The position numbers and the translations under genes were made by a program. The notes under the pieces were generated by a model. That model saw only the letters and a program-made list of their open reading frames with translations. It was not told the DNA's origin and ran no database searches. Positions 1 through 7,862 of a DNA stretch of 64,000 nucleotides are shown here, piece by piece. The DNA is taken from the NCBI RefSeq assembly GCF_004348685.1, contig NZ_SMKO01000008.1, forward strand, positions 55,247 through 119,246, given 5' to 3'. Source of the stretch: Nonomuraea deserti (GTDB taxonomy: Bacteria > Actinomycetota > Actinomycetes > Streptosporangiales > Streptosporangiaceae). How positions within the stretch are numbered: position 1 is the stretch's first letter; the number at the start of each line of letters is the position of its first letter.

Positions 1-265
1 CGGGCTCGGCACCGACCGCGGGGCGTTCGAGCTGCGGCGAGTGGTGACGAACCTGGCCGTCCTGGACTTCGGCGCCCCAGATGGGTCGATGCGGCTGGTG
101 TCGGTCCATCCTGGGGTGAGCGTGGACGAGGTGGTGGCGGCGACCGGGTTCGATCTCGGCATCCCGCCGAACGTCCCGCGGACGCGGGAACCGTCCGATG
201 AGGAGCTGCTCGTCCTGGACCGGCTCGATCCCGCGCGCTCCCGCGACCGGGAGGTCGCCGCGTGA
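1..265 (+). CDS. ipdB: IpdB, beta subunit of steroid-ring CoA-transferase-family hydrolase (3' part)
   Basis: Only the last 88 or so codons are in the window, read from base 2. The visible part (TDRGAFELRRVV, then SMRLVSVHPGV, DEVVAATGF and a DREVAA end) matches the C-terminus of IpdB as I recall it from mycobacteria. IpdAB is a CoA-transferase-like enzyme that opens the last carbon ring of steroids (COCHEA-CoA) by hydrolysis; this is family knowledge. The stop overlaps the GTG of ipdC (GTGA), so the two are translationally coupled, and kstR2 and fadA6 lie within 5 kb, which supports the assignment. The alpha subunit must lie to the left of the window. Confidence 0.85.
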   Translation, partial: GLGTDRGAFELRRVVTNLAVLDFGAPDGSMRLVSVHPGVSVDEVVAATGFDLGIPPNVPRTREPSDEELLVLDRLDPARSRDREVAA

Positions 266-1290
266 GGACCGCCCTGACCTCGCTGACCGGCTGCCGGCAT
301 CCGATCGTGCAGACCGGCATGGGGTACGTCGCCGGCGCCCGGCTGGCGGCGGCCGTCTCCCGGGCGGGCGGCCTGGGCGTGATCGGGGCGGCGACCATGT
401 CCGTGCCCGAGATGACCGCGGCGATCAGGCGGGTGAAGGAGCGCACGGACGCGCCGTTCGGGGTCAACATCCGCTCCGACGCCGGCGACGCCGCCGAACG
501 GGTCGAGGTGATGGTCCGCGAGGGCGTACGGGTGGCGTCGTTCGCCATGGCTCCCAAGCGGGAGCTGATCGCCCGGCTCAAGGACGCGGGCGTGGTGACG
601 ATCCCGTCGGTGGGGGCGCTCCGGCACGCGGAGAAGGTGGCCGGGTGGGGGGCCGACGCGGTGATCGTGCAGGGAGGCGAGGGCGGGGGCCACACGGGGC
701 CGCTCGCCACGACGCTGCTGCTGCCCCAGGTCGTGGACGCCGTGGACATCCCGGTGATCGCGGCCGGCGGGTTCTTCGACGGGCGCGGGCTGGTGGCGGC
801 GCTGGCGTACGGCGCCTGCGGGATCGCCATGGGCACCCGGTTCCTGCTGACCAGCGACTCCCCCGTGCCGGACGAGGTCAAGAAGCTCTATCTGGCGGCG
901 CGGGAGACCGTGGTGACCACCAAGGTGGACGGGGTCGCGCACAGGGTGCTGCGGACGCCGTTCGTGACCTCGCTGGAACGGTCGCGGCTGGTGCGGGCGG
1001 TGGCGAACGGAGTCAGGTTCCGGCGGCTGTCGGGGCTGTCATGGGCCGGGCTGATCCGCGAAGGGCGGCGGATGCGGCGGGGCAGGGAGCTGACCTGGGC
1101 ACAGGTGCTGCAGGCGGCCAACACGCCGGTGCTGCTGCGGGCGGCCATGGTGGACGGGCGGGCGGATCTGGGGGTGATGGCGTCCGGGCAGGTGGTGGGG
1201 GTCATCGGTGACCTGCCGTCATGCCGGGAGCTGATCGACCGCGTCATGGCCGAGGCCGAGACCGCCCTGGCCCGCCTGCCGGCGCGCTGA
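262..1290 (+). CDS. ipdC: IpdC, FMN-dependent 2-nitropropane-dioxygenase-type steroid catabolic reductase
   Basis: A 342-residue nitronate-monooxygenase/IMPDH-fold flavoprotein. Visible signatures are HPIVQTGMGYVAGARL near the N-terminus, FGVNIRSDAGDAAERVE, the phosphate-binding QGGEGGGHTGP, VIAAGGFFDGRG and GTRFLLTSDS. The order and wording follow mycobacterial IpdC (Rv3553) closely, including the C-terminal ELTWAQVLQAANTPVLL. IpdC is needed for late steroid C/D-ring breakdown, next to ipdAB. The GTG start overlaps the ipdB stop. A generic nitronate monooxygenase is the alternative, made unlikely by ipdB upstream. Confidence 0.88.
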   Translation: MRTALTSLTGCRHPIVQTGMGYVAGARLAAAVSRAGGLGVIGAATMSVPEMTAAIRRVKERTDAPFGVNIRSDAGDAAERVEVMVREGVRVASFAMAPKRELIARLKDAGVVTIPSVGALRHAEKVAGWGADAVIVQGGEGGGHTGPLATTLLLPQVVDAVDIPVIAAGGFFDGRGLVAALAYGACGIAMGTRFLLTSDSPVPDEVKKLYLAARETVVTTKVDGVAHRVLRTPFVTSLERSRLVRAVANGVRFRRLSGLSWAGLIREGRRMRRGRELTWAQVLQAANTPVLLRAAMVDGRADLGVMASGQVVGVIGDLPSCRELIDRVMAEAETALARLPAR

Positions 1291-1303
1291 GCCCGCCAGG
1301 GAA

Positions 1304-1347
1304 GCGGATCTCCGCCTGGCGCTGAGCCCGCCGGCGCGGAGATCCGC
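1304..1347. terminator. Inverted repeat between convergent genes
   Basis: Two perfect 12-bp arms (GCGGATCTCCGC and GCGGAGATCCGC) are separated by 20 bases, midway between ipdC and the convergent pentapeptide gene. No T-run follows, as usual in high-GC actinomycetes. A 14-bp direct repeat (GCGCTGAGCCCGCC) overlaps the ipdC stop and recurs inside the loop. A bidirectional terminator is the likely role. Confidence 0.55.
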
Positions 1348-1378
1348 CTCGGTGCGGCCCCGGCTTCGACCCGGCGGG

Positions 1379-2050
1379 TCAGACGACCGTGATGCCGCGG
1401 GCGGCGAGGATGGCGTTGGCCTGCGTCTGGTTGATGACGGCGCCGGCGAACGCCCGGAGCTTGGCGTCGTCGGGCTGCCCCAGGTCGGCCCCGCGCAGGT
1501 CGGCCTTCGTGAACGTGGTGTTCAGCAGGCGCGTGCCGATGAGGCGGCAGTCGCTGAGCGTGGCCTCGGTGAAGTCGCAGCCCGACAGGTCGGCGTCGTC
1601 GAAGCGGACCCCCTCGATGTGCTCGCCGCGCAGCGAGCAGCCGCCGAGGTTGGCCAGGGTCAGGTTGGAGCGGGTGACCGTGAAACCGGTGCCGCGCGAG
1701 GCGGTCAGCGCGGCGCCGATCATGCGGCAGCCGGTGAAGGACACGTCGGTGAGCAGCGCGCCGCCGAACTGGGCCGAGGACAGGTCGACGTCGGTGAACG
1801 TGACGTCGATGAGGTCGGCGTCGTTGAAGCGGATGCGCATCCCGCCCCCGCCGGTGAAGACCGCCCCGTCGAGGTCGGCCTTGCGGAAGTCGGTCTGCTC
1901 CAGCACGCACGACTCGAAGCGGGCCCCCGCCAGGGAGGCGCCCCACAGGTCGGCCTCCGTCAGGTCGCATCCGCGGAAGACGTGTGTCTCGCCGGCCGAG
2001 AGCCGTTCGGCCAGCGCCTTGTGTGAGAGGTCCTCGCCGTCGAAGTTCAC
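1379..2050 (-). CDS. Pentapeptide-repeat protein
   Basis: A 223-residue protein built almost wholly of pentapeptide repeats of the A(D/N)Lxx type (for example LTEADLWGASLAGARF, FRKADLDGAVF, VRFDDADLSGCDF), which fold as a right-handed quadrilateral beta-helix. There is no signal peptide or membrane segment, so it should be cytosolic. Some relatives mimic DNA and bind gyrase; others have no known role. It starts with GTG four bases after the stop of the GH3 gene and is probably cotranscribed with it. A specific function cannot be given. Confidence 0.8.
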   Translation of the reverse strand: MNFDGEDLSHKALAERLSAGETHVFRGCDLTEADLWGASLAGARFESCVLEQTDFRKADLDGAVFTGGGGMRIRFNDADLIDVTFTDVDLSSAQFGGALLTDVSFTGCRMIGAALTASRGTGFTVTRSNLTLANLGGCSLRGEHIEGVRFDDADLSGCDFTEATLSDCRLIGTRLLNTTFTKADLRGADLGQPDDAKLRAFAGAVINQTQANAILAARGITVV

Positions 2051-2054
2051 GGTC

Positions 2055-3554
2055 TCAGAGACTACCGGCCAGGATCTCCGCGGCGGCCTGGCCGCAGACC
2101 CGGGCGGAGCCGTACGTGGCGATGTGCACGGCCCCGAGGTCCGAGCGGGCGGGCAGGCCCATCTCGACCACCACGGCGTCCTTGCGGGCGCTCAGCAGGT
2201 GCCTCAGCGCCTCTTCCTGCCACGGGTGGCGGTGCGCGTCGCGGACCACCACGACCAGGGGGCGGCCGGCCGCCGCGCCGAGCAGCCGTTCGAGTGCCGG
2301 ACCGGTCGTCTCCCCCGCGGCCATGCGCGTGACCACGGTGCCGGGCAGCAGCCCGGCCAGCGGCTCGCCCACTCCCCAGGGGGTGTGCCGGTCGATGGCC
2401 AGGTTCATCTCCGGCACCAGCTCCACCACGTGCGGGGCCGCGGCCAGCGGCAGCGCCGGCGTGGTGGAGCGCCGGACGACCCTGACGGCCCGCCGGGCCG
2501 CCACCAGCCCGGCGCCGCCGTCGCCCGCGGCTCCGGCGAGGACGACGTCGGATGGGCTGCCCGAGGACGCGGTCCATGCCGCCAGCTCGCGGACCCTACG
2601 AGCGGCGTCGGCCAGCCGGTCCTCGGGCAGCAGTCCTTGGGTCACCGCGGCGGCGATCGCGTCGCGGATCCCCGTGGCGGTGGCCTCGTCGGCGTGCTCG
2701 CCGCCGACGCAGATCGCGTCCGCCCCGGCGGCGATGGCGCGGGCCGAGGCGCCCCCGATCCCGTACGCCGCCGCCACCGCGGCCATCTCGATGGCGTCCG
2801 TGATGATCACCCCTTGGAACCCGAGCTCCTCGCGCAGCAGCCCGGTGAGCACCTTGGGGCTGAGCGTGGCGGGCAGTTCGCCGTCGTACGAGGGCACGAG
2901 CAGGTGGCCCGTCATGACCGCTTTGACGCCCTCCCTGACGGCGTCCGCGAACGGCAGCAGCGCGTCCTCGACCGTGTCCGCGGCCATCTCGGGCACGCCG
3001 TGGTGGGAGTCGACCGTGGTGTCCCCGTGGCCGGGGAAGTGCTTGACGCAGGCGGCCACTCCGGCGGACTGCAGGCCGCGGACGAACGCCCTGGCGTGCC
3101 GGGAGACCAGTGCGGGGTCGGCGCCGAAGGAGCGCAGGCCGATGACCGGGTTGTCCGGGTTGGAGTTCACGTCGGCGGAGGGGGCGAAGTCGATGGTGAT
3201 GCCCGCGCGGGCCAGGTCGGCGCCGAGGTCCGCGGCCAGGGTCTCGGTCATGGCCACGTCGTCGACCACGCCGAGCGCGTACGCCCCGGGGCGGCTGCTG
3301 CCGGTGGCCGCCTCCAGCCGGGTGACCTCGCCCGACTCCTCGTCGACGCCGACGAGCACCGAGGGGTTCTCCGCGCGCAGGGCGGAGGTCAGCCGGGCCA
3401 CCTGGGCCGGGCCGGCGATGTTGCGCGAGAACAGCGCCACCCCGGCCAGCCCCTCGCCGAGCCGGCGGCGGAGCCAGTCGGGTGGTTCGTGTCCGGCGAA
3501 ACCGGGGAAGAGGACGGCGTCGGCAAGGCGCAGCAGGTCACCGCTCATGGGCAT
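2055..3554 (-). CDS. Glycoside hydrolase family 3 beta-N-acetylhexosaminidase (NagZ-like)
   Basis: About 499 residues from the chosen ATG; a TTG at 3563 and an ATG at 3548 are other possible starts. The GH3 barrel is clear: VLVGVDEESGEVTRL, NVDxN-type VNSNPDNPVIG, and the NagZ loop KHFPGHGDTTVDSHHGVP carrying the Asp/His pair, followed by AVMTGHLLVPSYD and GVIITDAIEM. A C-terminal alpha/beta domain of about 170 residues follows, as in two-domain NagZ. No signal peptide is seen, so it probably cleaves terminal GlcNAc from imported muropeptides or chito-oligosaccharides in the cytosol. It is preceded by a strong palindrome and has no clear Shine-Dalgarno, consistent with a short or absent leader. 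Confidence 0.82.
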   Translation of the reverse strand: MPMSGDLLRLADAVLFPGFAGHEPPDWLRRRLGEGLAGVALFSRNIAGPAQVARLTSALRAENPSVLVGVDEESGEVTRLEAATGSSRPGAYALGVVDDVAMTETLAADLGADLARAGITIDFAPSADVNSNPDNPVIGLRSFGADPALVSRHARAFVRGLQSAGVAACVKHFPGHGDTTVDSHHGVPEMAADTVEDALLPFADAVREGVKAVMTGHLLVPSYDGELPATLSPKVLTGLLREELGFQGVIITDAIEMAAVAAAYGIGGASARAIAAGADAICVGGEHADEATATGIRDAIAAAVTQGLLPEDRLADAARRVRELAAWTASSGSPSDVVLAGAAGDGGAGLVAARRAVRVVRRSTTPALPLAAAPHVVELVPEMNLAIDRHTPWGVGEPLAGLLPGTVVTRMAAGETTGPALERLLGAAAGRPLVVVVRDAHRHPWQEEALRHLLSARKDAVVVEMGLPARSDLGAVHIATYGSARVCGQAAAEILAGSL

Positions 3555-3566
3555 GACCCGCAATCT

Positions 3567-3585
3567 AATAGGAAAGTTTCCTATT
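3567..3585. promoter_or_regulatory. 19-bp palindromic operator upstream of the GH3 gene
   Basis: AATAGGAAAGTTTCCTATT is a perfect palindrome around a central G. It lies 12 bases before the chosen GH3 start and overlaps a -10-like TAGATT on the minus strand, so a bound protein would block transcription. I infer repression by a sugar-responsive regulator (ROK or RpiR type); the identity is not shown by the sequence. Confidence 0.65.
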
Positions 3586-3606
3586 TGCTAGTGGCATTTT
3601 CTGACG

Positions 3607-4776
3607 TCAGGCCGCTCCCATGCCGACGAGCCGTTCGATGACGGTGACGTTCGCCTGCCCTCCGCCCTCGCACATGACCTGCAGGCCGTACGTCCCGCCC
3701 GTTCGCTCCAGCTCGTGCAGCAGCCGCACCGCCAGGACCGCGCCGGTCGCTCCGAGCGGGTGGCCGAGCGCGATCGCCCCGCCGTTCGGGTTGACCCTGG
3801 CGGGGTCGGCGCCGGTCTCCTTCATCCAGGCCAGCACGACGGAGGCGAACGCCTCGTTCACCTCGATCGCCGCGAAGTCGTCGATGGACATGCCGGTCAC
3901 GCGGAGGGCGCGGGCGGTGGCGGGGATGGGCGCGGAGAGCATCGTGATCGGGTCGGCGCCGCGGGCCGACAGGTGGTGCACGCGGGCGCGCGGGGTCAGG
4001 CCGTGCTCGCGTACGCCCCTGGGCGAGGCGACGAGCAGGGCGGCGGCGCCGTCGGAGATCTGTGAGGCCAGGGCCGCCGTGATCCTGCCGCCCTCGGTCA
4101 GGGGCTTGAGCCCGGCCATCTTCTCGGGCGAGGTGTCCGCGCGCGGGCCCTCGTCCGCCGCGACGCCCTCGTAGGGGACGATCTCGCGCAGGAAGTGACC
4201 GGCCTCGATGGCGTGCAGGGCCCGCCGGTGCGACGTGTACGCGTAGCGCTCCATCTCCTCGCGGGTGATCTCCCAGCGGGCGGCGATCCGCTCGGCCCCG
4301 GCGAACTGCGAGACCTCCTGCGTGCCGTACCGTTCGGCCCAGCCCTTGGAGCCCTCGAAGGGGGTCTCGTGCCCGAGCGGCCGGCCCGCGAGCATCGCGG
4401 CCGAGATGGGGACCATGCTCATGTTCTGCACGCCGCCGGCCACCACCAGGTCGTTCGTGCCGGAGAGCACGGCCTGGGCGGCGAAGTGCAGCGCCTGCTG
4501 GGAGGAGCCGCACTGGCGGTCGATCGTGACGCCTGGCACCTCCTCGGGCAGGCCGGCGGCCAGCCAGCAGGTGCGGGCGACGTCGCCGGCCTGCGGGCCG
4601 ATGGTGTCGACGCAGCCGAAGATCACGTCGTCGACGGCCGAGGGGTCGGCGCCGGCGCGGCGCATCAGCTCCTTGAGCACGTGGGCGCCGAGGTCGGCGG
4701 GGTGCGCTCCGGCCAGTCCGCCGTTCCTGCGCCCGACGGGGGTGCGGACGGCCCCGACGATGTAGGCCTCGCTCAT
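3607..4776 (-). CDS. fadA6: FadA6-type thiolase of steroid C/D-ring catabolism
   Basis: A 389-residue degradative thiolase starting at MSEAYIVGAVRTPVGR. Catalytic Cys89 sits in DRQCGSSQQAL, the His in GHPLGATGA, and the second Cys (about 369) in CEGGGQANVT; the VNEAF motif is also present. The sequence closely follows mycobacterial FadA6 (Rv3556c), including the VPGVTIDRQCGSSQQA stretch. FadA6 cleaves the ring-opened dioic acyl-CoA (MOODA-CoA) after IpdAB action. Divergent from kstR2 with KstR2 operators between, the same arrangement as in mycobacteria. An in-frame extension to 5049 runs over the kstR2 gene and is not real. Confidence 0.9.
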   Translation of the reverse strand: MSEAYIVGAVRTPVGRRNGGLAGAHPADLGAHVLKELMRRAGADPSAVDDVIFGCVDTIGPQAGDVARTCWLAAGLPEEVPGVTIDRQCGSSQQALHFAAQAVLSGTNDLVVAGGVQNMSMVPISAAMLAGRPLGHETPFEGSKGWAERYGTQEVSQFAGAERIAARWEITREEMERYAYTSHRRALHAIEAGHFLREIVPYEGVAADEGPRADTSPEKMAGLKPLTEGGRITAALASQISDGAAALLVASPRGVREHGLTPRARVHHLSARGADPITMLSAPIPATARALRVTGMSIDDFAAIEVNEAFASVVLAWMKETGADPARVNPNGGAIALGHPLGATGAVLAVRLLHELERTGGTYGLQVMCEGGGQANVTVIERLVGMGAA

Positions 4777-4787
4777 CGACGCATTGT

Positions 4788-4801
4788 AGCAAGCGCTTGG
4801 T
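4788..4801. promoter_or_regulatory. KstR2 operator 1 (fadA6 side)
   Basis: AGCAAGCGCTTGGT fits the published KstR2 consensus AnCAAGnnCTTGnT at every fixed position. It lies 12 bp upstream of the fadA6 start, where a repressor would cover the promoter. KstR2 releases DNA on binding HIP-CoA (family knowledge). Confidence 0.85.
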
Positions 4802-4839
4802 CTAGCGCGGAATGCCGCATGAACTGCGCAGGTTGGGTG

Positions 4840-4853
4840 AACAAGCGATTGTC
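4840..4853. promoter_or_regulatory. KstR2 operator 2 and kstR2 promoter
   Basis: AACAAGCGATTGTC matches 12 of 14 positions of the KstR2 consensus. It is 20 bp upstream of the kstR2 GTG. A -10-like CATAAT (4862-4867) sits six bases before that GTG, which suggests a leaderless, autorepressed transcript. Confidence 0.7.
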
Positions 4854-4873
4854 TGAGGCTCCATAATGGGAAC

Positions 4874-5542
4874 GTGACCACGCGAAAGAACTCCGGCACC
4901 GCGACCACCCCGGCCAAGCGCCAGCGCACGACCTCGTCAGGGTCGGCGTCAGAGCGCCGCGACCACCTCGTCAAGCTCGCCGCGGAGCTCTTCGCGCGCA
5001 AGGGCTTCCAGGCCACGACCGTCCGCGAGATCGCCGACGAGGCCGGCATCCTCTCAGGAAGTCTCTACCACCACTTCGACTCCAAGGAGACGATCGTCGA
5101 CGAGGTGCTCTCCACCTTCCTCGACGACCTCATCGCCCGCTACCGCGCCGCCCTCGAGTCCGGCGGCGACGCGCGCACCGTGCTGTCGGAGATGGTCCGC
5201 ATCGGCTTCGGCACGCTCGAGCCCCACCGCGCCGCGATCACCGTCATGCAGAACGACTGGAATTACCTGCGCCAGTTCCCCCGGTTCAACTACCTCGTCA
5301 AGGCCGAGGACGAGGTCGAGCAGATGTGGGTGTCGCAGATCAAGGCCGGCCAGGCGGCCGGGCTGTTCCGGCCCGACGTCGACCCCAAGCTGACCTACCG
5401 CATGATCCGCGACACCATCTGGGTCGCGGTCCGCTGGTTCCGCCCGGGCGGCAGGCTCAACACGAGCGGCCTGGCCGAGCACTACATCACCGTGCTGTTC
5501 GACGGGCTCGCCACGGGCGAGCGCACCACGCACAAGAAATGA
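4874..5542 (+). CDS. kstR2: KstR2, TetR-family repressor of HIP/steroid-ring catabolism
   Basis: A 222-residue TetR regulator. A basic disordered tail of about 25 residues precedes the helix-turn-helix (TTVREIADEAGILSGSLYHHF at about 53-73). The ligand domain carries the RDTIWVAVRWFRPGG stretch nearly identical to mycobacterial KstR2 (RDTTWVSVRWYRPGG). It represses the C/D-ring genes until HIP-CoA accumulates. The GTG start is fixed by the near -10 element and by a stop in the frame of the ATG at 4866. The stop overlaps the ATG of the next gene. Confidence 0.9.
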   Translation: MTTRKNSGTATTPAKRQRTTSSGSASERRDHLVKLAAELFARKGFQATTVREIADEAGILSGSLYHHFDSKETIVDEVLSTFLDDLIARYRAALESGGDARTVLSEMVRIGFGTLEPHRAAITVMQNDWNYLRQFPRFNYLVKAEDEVEQMWVSQIKAGQAAGLFRPDVDPKLTYRMIRDTIWVAVRWFRPGGRLNTSGLAEHYITVLFDGLATGERTTHKK

Positions 5543-6222
5543 GCCTGGGCAAGGCGGTGCGGCTGGCACTGCAGGAGGTCGCCGAACCGGCCAAGGCCGA
5601 GGCGATGCGCGCCTACACGAAGTCCGCGCTGCCGTTCCTCGGCGTCCAGGCCGTGGCCCGGCGGGCGGCGCTGCGGCGGGTGTTCGCCGCGCACCGCCTG
5701 GAGACCGCGCCCGAGTGGCGGCGGGCGGTGCTGACGTTGTGGCGGGAGGCCGAATACCGCGAGGAGCGCTACGCCGCCGTCGAGCTGTCCGGCCACCACT
5801 ACTACCGCGAGTTCCAGACCCTCTACACCGTGCCGATGTACGAAGAGATGATCGTCACCGGCGCCTGGTGGGACCTCGTCGACGAGCTGGCCACCCACCG
5901 CGTCGGCGGGCTGCTGACCGCGTTCCCCGACACCATGCGGCCGCTCATGCTGGAGTGGGCCCACGACGCCGACCTGTGGAAGCGCCGCACCGCGATCCTC
6001 TGCCAGAACCGCTTCAAGGCGCGCACCGACACGGCCCTGCTCTACGCGTGCATCGAGCCGAGCCTGTCCGACAACGACTTCTTCGCGCGCAAGGCCATCG
6101 GATGGGCGTTACGCGAATACGCCAAGACCAACCCCGCCGAGGTCATACGCTACGTCAACGCCAAGGGCATCTCGGGCCTGAGCCGCCGCGAGGCGCTGAA
6201 GAACCTGCCCGCTAGCCCGTGA
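5539..6222 (+). CDS. DNA alkylation repair protein, AlkD-like HEAT-repeat glycosylase
   Basis: A 227-residue, all-helical protein starting at MSLGKAVRLALQEV, its ATG overlapping the kstR2 stop (ATGA). The layout of paired helices (FLGVQAVARRAALRRVF, WRRAVLTLWREAEYREER, MEEMI-like and WALREYAKTNP regions) is that of the AlkD/ALK-repeat superfamily, which removes positively charged alkylated bases from DNA without flipping them. The C-terminal FFARKAIGWALREYAKTNPAEV is typical. Coupling to kstR2 looks incidental. Confidence 0.75.
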   Translation: MSLGKAVRLALQEVAEPAKAEAMRAYTKSALPFLGVQAVARRAALRRVFAAHRLETAPEWRRAVLTLWREAEYREERYAAVELSGHHYYREFQTLYTVPMYEEMIVTGAWWDLVDELATHRVGGLLTAFPDTMRPLMLEWAHDADLWKRRTAILCQNRFKARTDTALLYACIEPSLSDNDFFARKAIGWALREYAKTNPAEVIRYVNAKGISGLSRREALKNLPASP

Positions 6223-7051
6223 GGGTCTGGGTGCCGAGGACGGCCAGCAGCACGAGGCGTTCGGCGTCGTCGGTGCCGGGCTCGGCGGTGTAGACCATGA
6301 TGCGCAGGTCGCTGCCCGCCACGCTGAGCACGTCGCAGTCGAGCGTCAAGGGCCCCACCTGCGGATGCTCGATCGTCTTGCGCGCCGCCTCGTGCCGGCC
6401 CACGATGCCGGAGTCCCACAGCTCGGCGAACCGGGCGCTGATCGCGCGCAACCGCGCGATCAGGCGGCGCACCTGCTGGTCGCCGGGATAGCGCCCGGCG
6501 GTGGCGCGCAGGTCGGCGACCAGCGCGGCCTCGAACGCGCGCCGCGCCTCGGGCGTGTGGCGCACCCGGCCGCCGGGGCCCGCGAAGTTGCGCCAAACGC
6601 CGTTGCGTTCGTCGCCCCGCCATCCGGACGGATCGCCCATCAGCGCCGCGTACATCGGGTTGGCCAGGAGCAGCGTCCAGGCCGCGTCGTAGACCCCGAC
6701 GGGCGTGCCGGCCAGCCTGTCGAGCAGCCGCTGGACGCTCGGGGTGATGAACCCGGGCACCATCTCCGGCCCCGGGGGCTCGAGCCCGGCCATCCGGAAC
6801 AGGTAGCCGCGCTCGTCCGCCGACAACCGCAGCGCCCGCGCCAGCGCCTCGACGACCTGGGCCGACGGGCTGACGGCCCGGCCCTGTTCGAGGCGGGTGA
6901 TGTAGTCGGCGGAGATCCCGGCCAGCAGGGCGAGCTCCTCCCGGCGCAACCCGGCCGCGCGCCGGCGCCCGGCGGCGGGCAGCCCGACCGTCGCGGGCGA
7001 CATCCGGTCGCGCCAGCGCCGCACCGCCCGCCCGAACTCCGTCCGCGTCAT
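6212..7051 (-). CDS. XRE-family regulator with MmyB-like ligand domain
   Basis: 279 residues. The N-terminal XRE helix-turn-helix (about 25-75: GLRREELALLAGISADYITRLEQG) is followed by a MmyB/PAS-like sensor domain (about 100-270: GVYDAAWTLLLANPMYAALMGDP, WRNFAGPGGRVRHTPE). This architecture is common in actinomycetes and usually controls a divergent oxidoreductase, which is the case here. The coding region overlaps the convergent AlkD gene by 11 bp. The ATG at 7051 begins the conserved MTRTEFGRAVRRWRDR segment; there is no supported longer form. Confidence 0.85.
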   Translation of the reverse strand: MTRTEFGRAVRRWRDRMSPATVGLPAAGRRRAAGLRREELALLAGISADYITRLEQGRAVSPSAQVVEALARALRLSADERGYLFRMAGLEPPGPEMVPGFITPSVQRLLDRLAGTPVGVYDAAWTLLLANPMYAALMGDPSGWRGDERNGVWRNFAGPGGRVRHTPEARRAFEAALVADLRATAGRYPGDQQVRRLIARLRAISARFAELWDSGIVGRHEAARKTIEHPQVGPLTLDCDVLSVAGSDLRIMVYTAEPGTDDAERLVLLAVLGTQTLTG

Positions 7052-7153
7052 GCCACCAGTGTGCACGCGGCACCGGTGTGCCCGCCTGGTACTGACGGTC
7101 CCAGGACAACCGGACGACTGGCCGGCCGGACCGCCCCGCCGGAGGCTGAGGGC

Positions 7154-7861
7154 ATGACGACCACACTGATCACCGGAGCGAACAAGGGCCTGGGCTTCGA
7201 GACCGCCCGCCGGCTCATCGAGGCAGGTCACACCGTGTACGTCGGCAGCAGGAACGCCGAACGCGGGCGCCTGGCCGCCGAGCGGCTGGGCGCGCGGTCC
7301 GTCCTGCTCGACGTCACCGACGACGGCTCCGTCGCGGCCGCGGCCAAGACCATCGAGGCCGAGGGCGGGCTCGACGTGCTGGTCAACAACGCGGGCATCG
7401 AAGGGCGCACCCCTGACGGAGGCGTACTCGGCGCCGCGGACGTGACCGCCGACATGATGCGCACGCTGTTCGAGACGAACGTCTTCGGCGTCGTCCGCGT
7501 CACCCACGCCTTCCTGCCGCTGCTGCGGCGGTCGGCGGCGCCCGTCATCGTCAACGTCAGCAGCGGCCTGGCGTCGCTGGCCGGGGTCACCGCCCAGGGC
7601 ACGCCGGCGCACGCCTACCCGGGTGTGGCCTATCCCGCCTCGAAGACCGCGGTCAACATGATCACCGTGCAGTACGCGAAGGCGTTCCCCGGCATGCGGA
7701 TCAACGCGGTTGAGCCCGGCTACACCGCGACGGACCTGAACGGGCACACGGGCACGCAGACCGTGGAGGAGGGCGCGGAGATCATCGTACGGATGGCGCA
7801 GGTGGGCCCCGACGGCCCGACCGGCGGCTATTTCGACGTCTCGGGCACCCTCCCGTGGTAG
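7154..7861 (+). CDS. Short-chain dehydrogenase divergent from the XRE regulator
   Basis: A classical 235-residue SDR. It has the cofactor motif TLITGANKGLGFE, NNAG at DVLVNNAGIEG, catalytic Ser in NVSSGL and the YxxxK pair in AYPGVAYPASKTAV. NADPH use is likely from the Arg-rich stretch after the second strand (VGSRNAERGR). The substrate is unknown. It is separated by about 100 bp from the XRE/MmyB gene, the usual regulator-target pair in this family. Confidence 0.85.
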   Translation: MTTTLITGANKGLGFETARRLIEAGHTVYVGSRNAERGRLAAERLGARSVLLDVTDDGSVAAAAKTIEAEGGLDVLVNNAGIEGRTPDGGVLGAADVTADMMRTLFETNVFGVVRVTHAFLPLLRRSAAPVIVNVSSGLASLAGVTAQGTPAHAYPGVAYPASKTAVNMITVQYAKAFPGMRINAVEPGYTATDLNGHTGTQTVEEGAEIIVRMAQVGPDGPTGGYFDVSGTLPW

Positions 7862-7862
7862 G

